Below are positions 63,986 to 64,000 of a stretch of DNA of 64,000 nt, piece after piece. The first letter of the stretch is position 1. Every line of letters begins with the position of its first letter. A program made the translations under genes and the position numbers. The notes beneath the pieces are model-generated. The model saw only the letters and a program-made list of their open reading frames with translations, made no database searches and was not told the DNA's origin. Source of the DNA: a virus; IMG/VR virus record IMGVR_UViG_3300035180_000978, positions 45,838-109,837 of that record, one strand, 5' to 3'.

Positions 63986-64000
63986 TGCTGGGACACCACT

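Noticed and set aside
1-64000. tRNA genes, integrase or attachment sites
   Set aside because: No cloverleaf with a recognisable T-arm and no recombinase motifs were seen on either strand; absence by eye is not proof.

Overview
The window is part of a double-stranded DNA bacteriophage genome with a contractile (myovirus-type) tail. It carries a tail sheath, two tube-like proteins, a tail assembly chaperone with a frameshift site, a tape measure, and a full set of baseplate proteins (spike, hub, gp25-like, J-like, I-like). It also carries phage-style replication genes. About 110 genes are packed head to tail, and every convincing one is read leftward (minus strand). They are usually joined by ATGA, GTGA or TGATG stop/start overlaps. 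The DNA is GC-rich. A lipoprotein with a C-terminal membrane anchor (a possible spanin) points to a Gram-negative host, but I cannot name the host. No terminase, portal or capsid gene is present, so the genome continues beyond the right edge; the primase is cut by the left edge.

In order of transcription (right to left): 64.0-55.7 kb holds three unknown tail or neck genes, the sheath, two tube paralogues, a C39-like cysteine peptidase with a zinc ribbon, and a tail chaperone with a T TTT TTC slippery site. 55.7-42.8 kb holds the tape measure, hub, spike, wedge proteins and a proline-rich repeat protein. 42.8-34.2 kb holds a four-helix membrane protein, small virion proteins and a 1416-residue fibre-like protein with about thirty repeats of 18-20 residues. 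34.2-31.2 kb holds small membrane proteins (probable lysis functions) and the remains of a dCMP deaminase.

From 31 kb leftward is an accessory and early region of small genes, many with CxxC zinc-ribbon motifs. Within it lie a family X polymerase-like nucleotidyltransferase, a secreted protein, a GHKL ATPase fused to an HExxH metallopeptidase-like segment, a LAGLIDADG homing endonuclease, a GNAT acetyltransferase and an ATP-dependent DNA ligase. The left end is the replication block: a beta-class DNA methyltransferase, a winged-helix replisome-organiser-like protein, a DnaC-like loader, a DnaB-like helicase and a DnaG-like primase.

Three kinds of signal are not explained by the genes. A 14-bp palindrome CGCAAGCGCTTGCG, or its relaxed form CGCAA-N4-TTGCG, recurs nine times, with near-regular 5.3-5.8 kb spacing between 9.9 and 32.2 kb. 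A second palindrome, TACCNGGTA, recurs eleven times. Intergenic regions at 28.5-29.0 kb and 30.5-31.2 kb contain repeated elements that look like phage-specific control sequences. Counts and alignments were made by eye; family assignments rest on motif recognition, not on searches.
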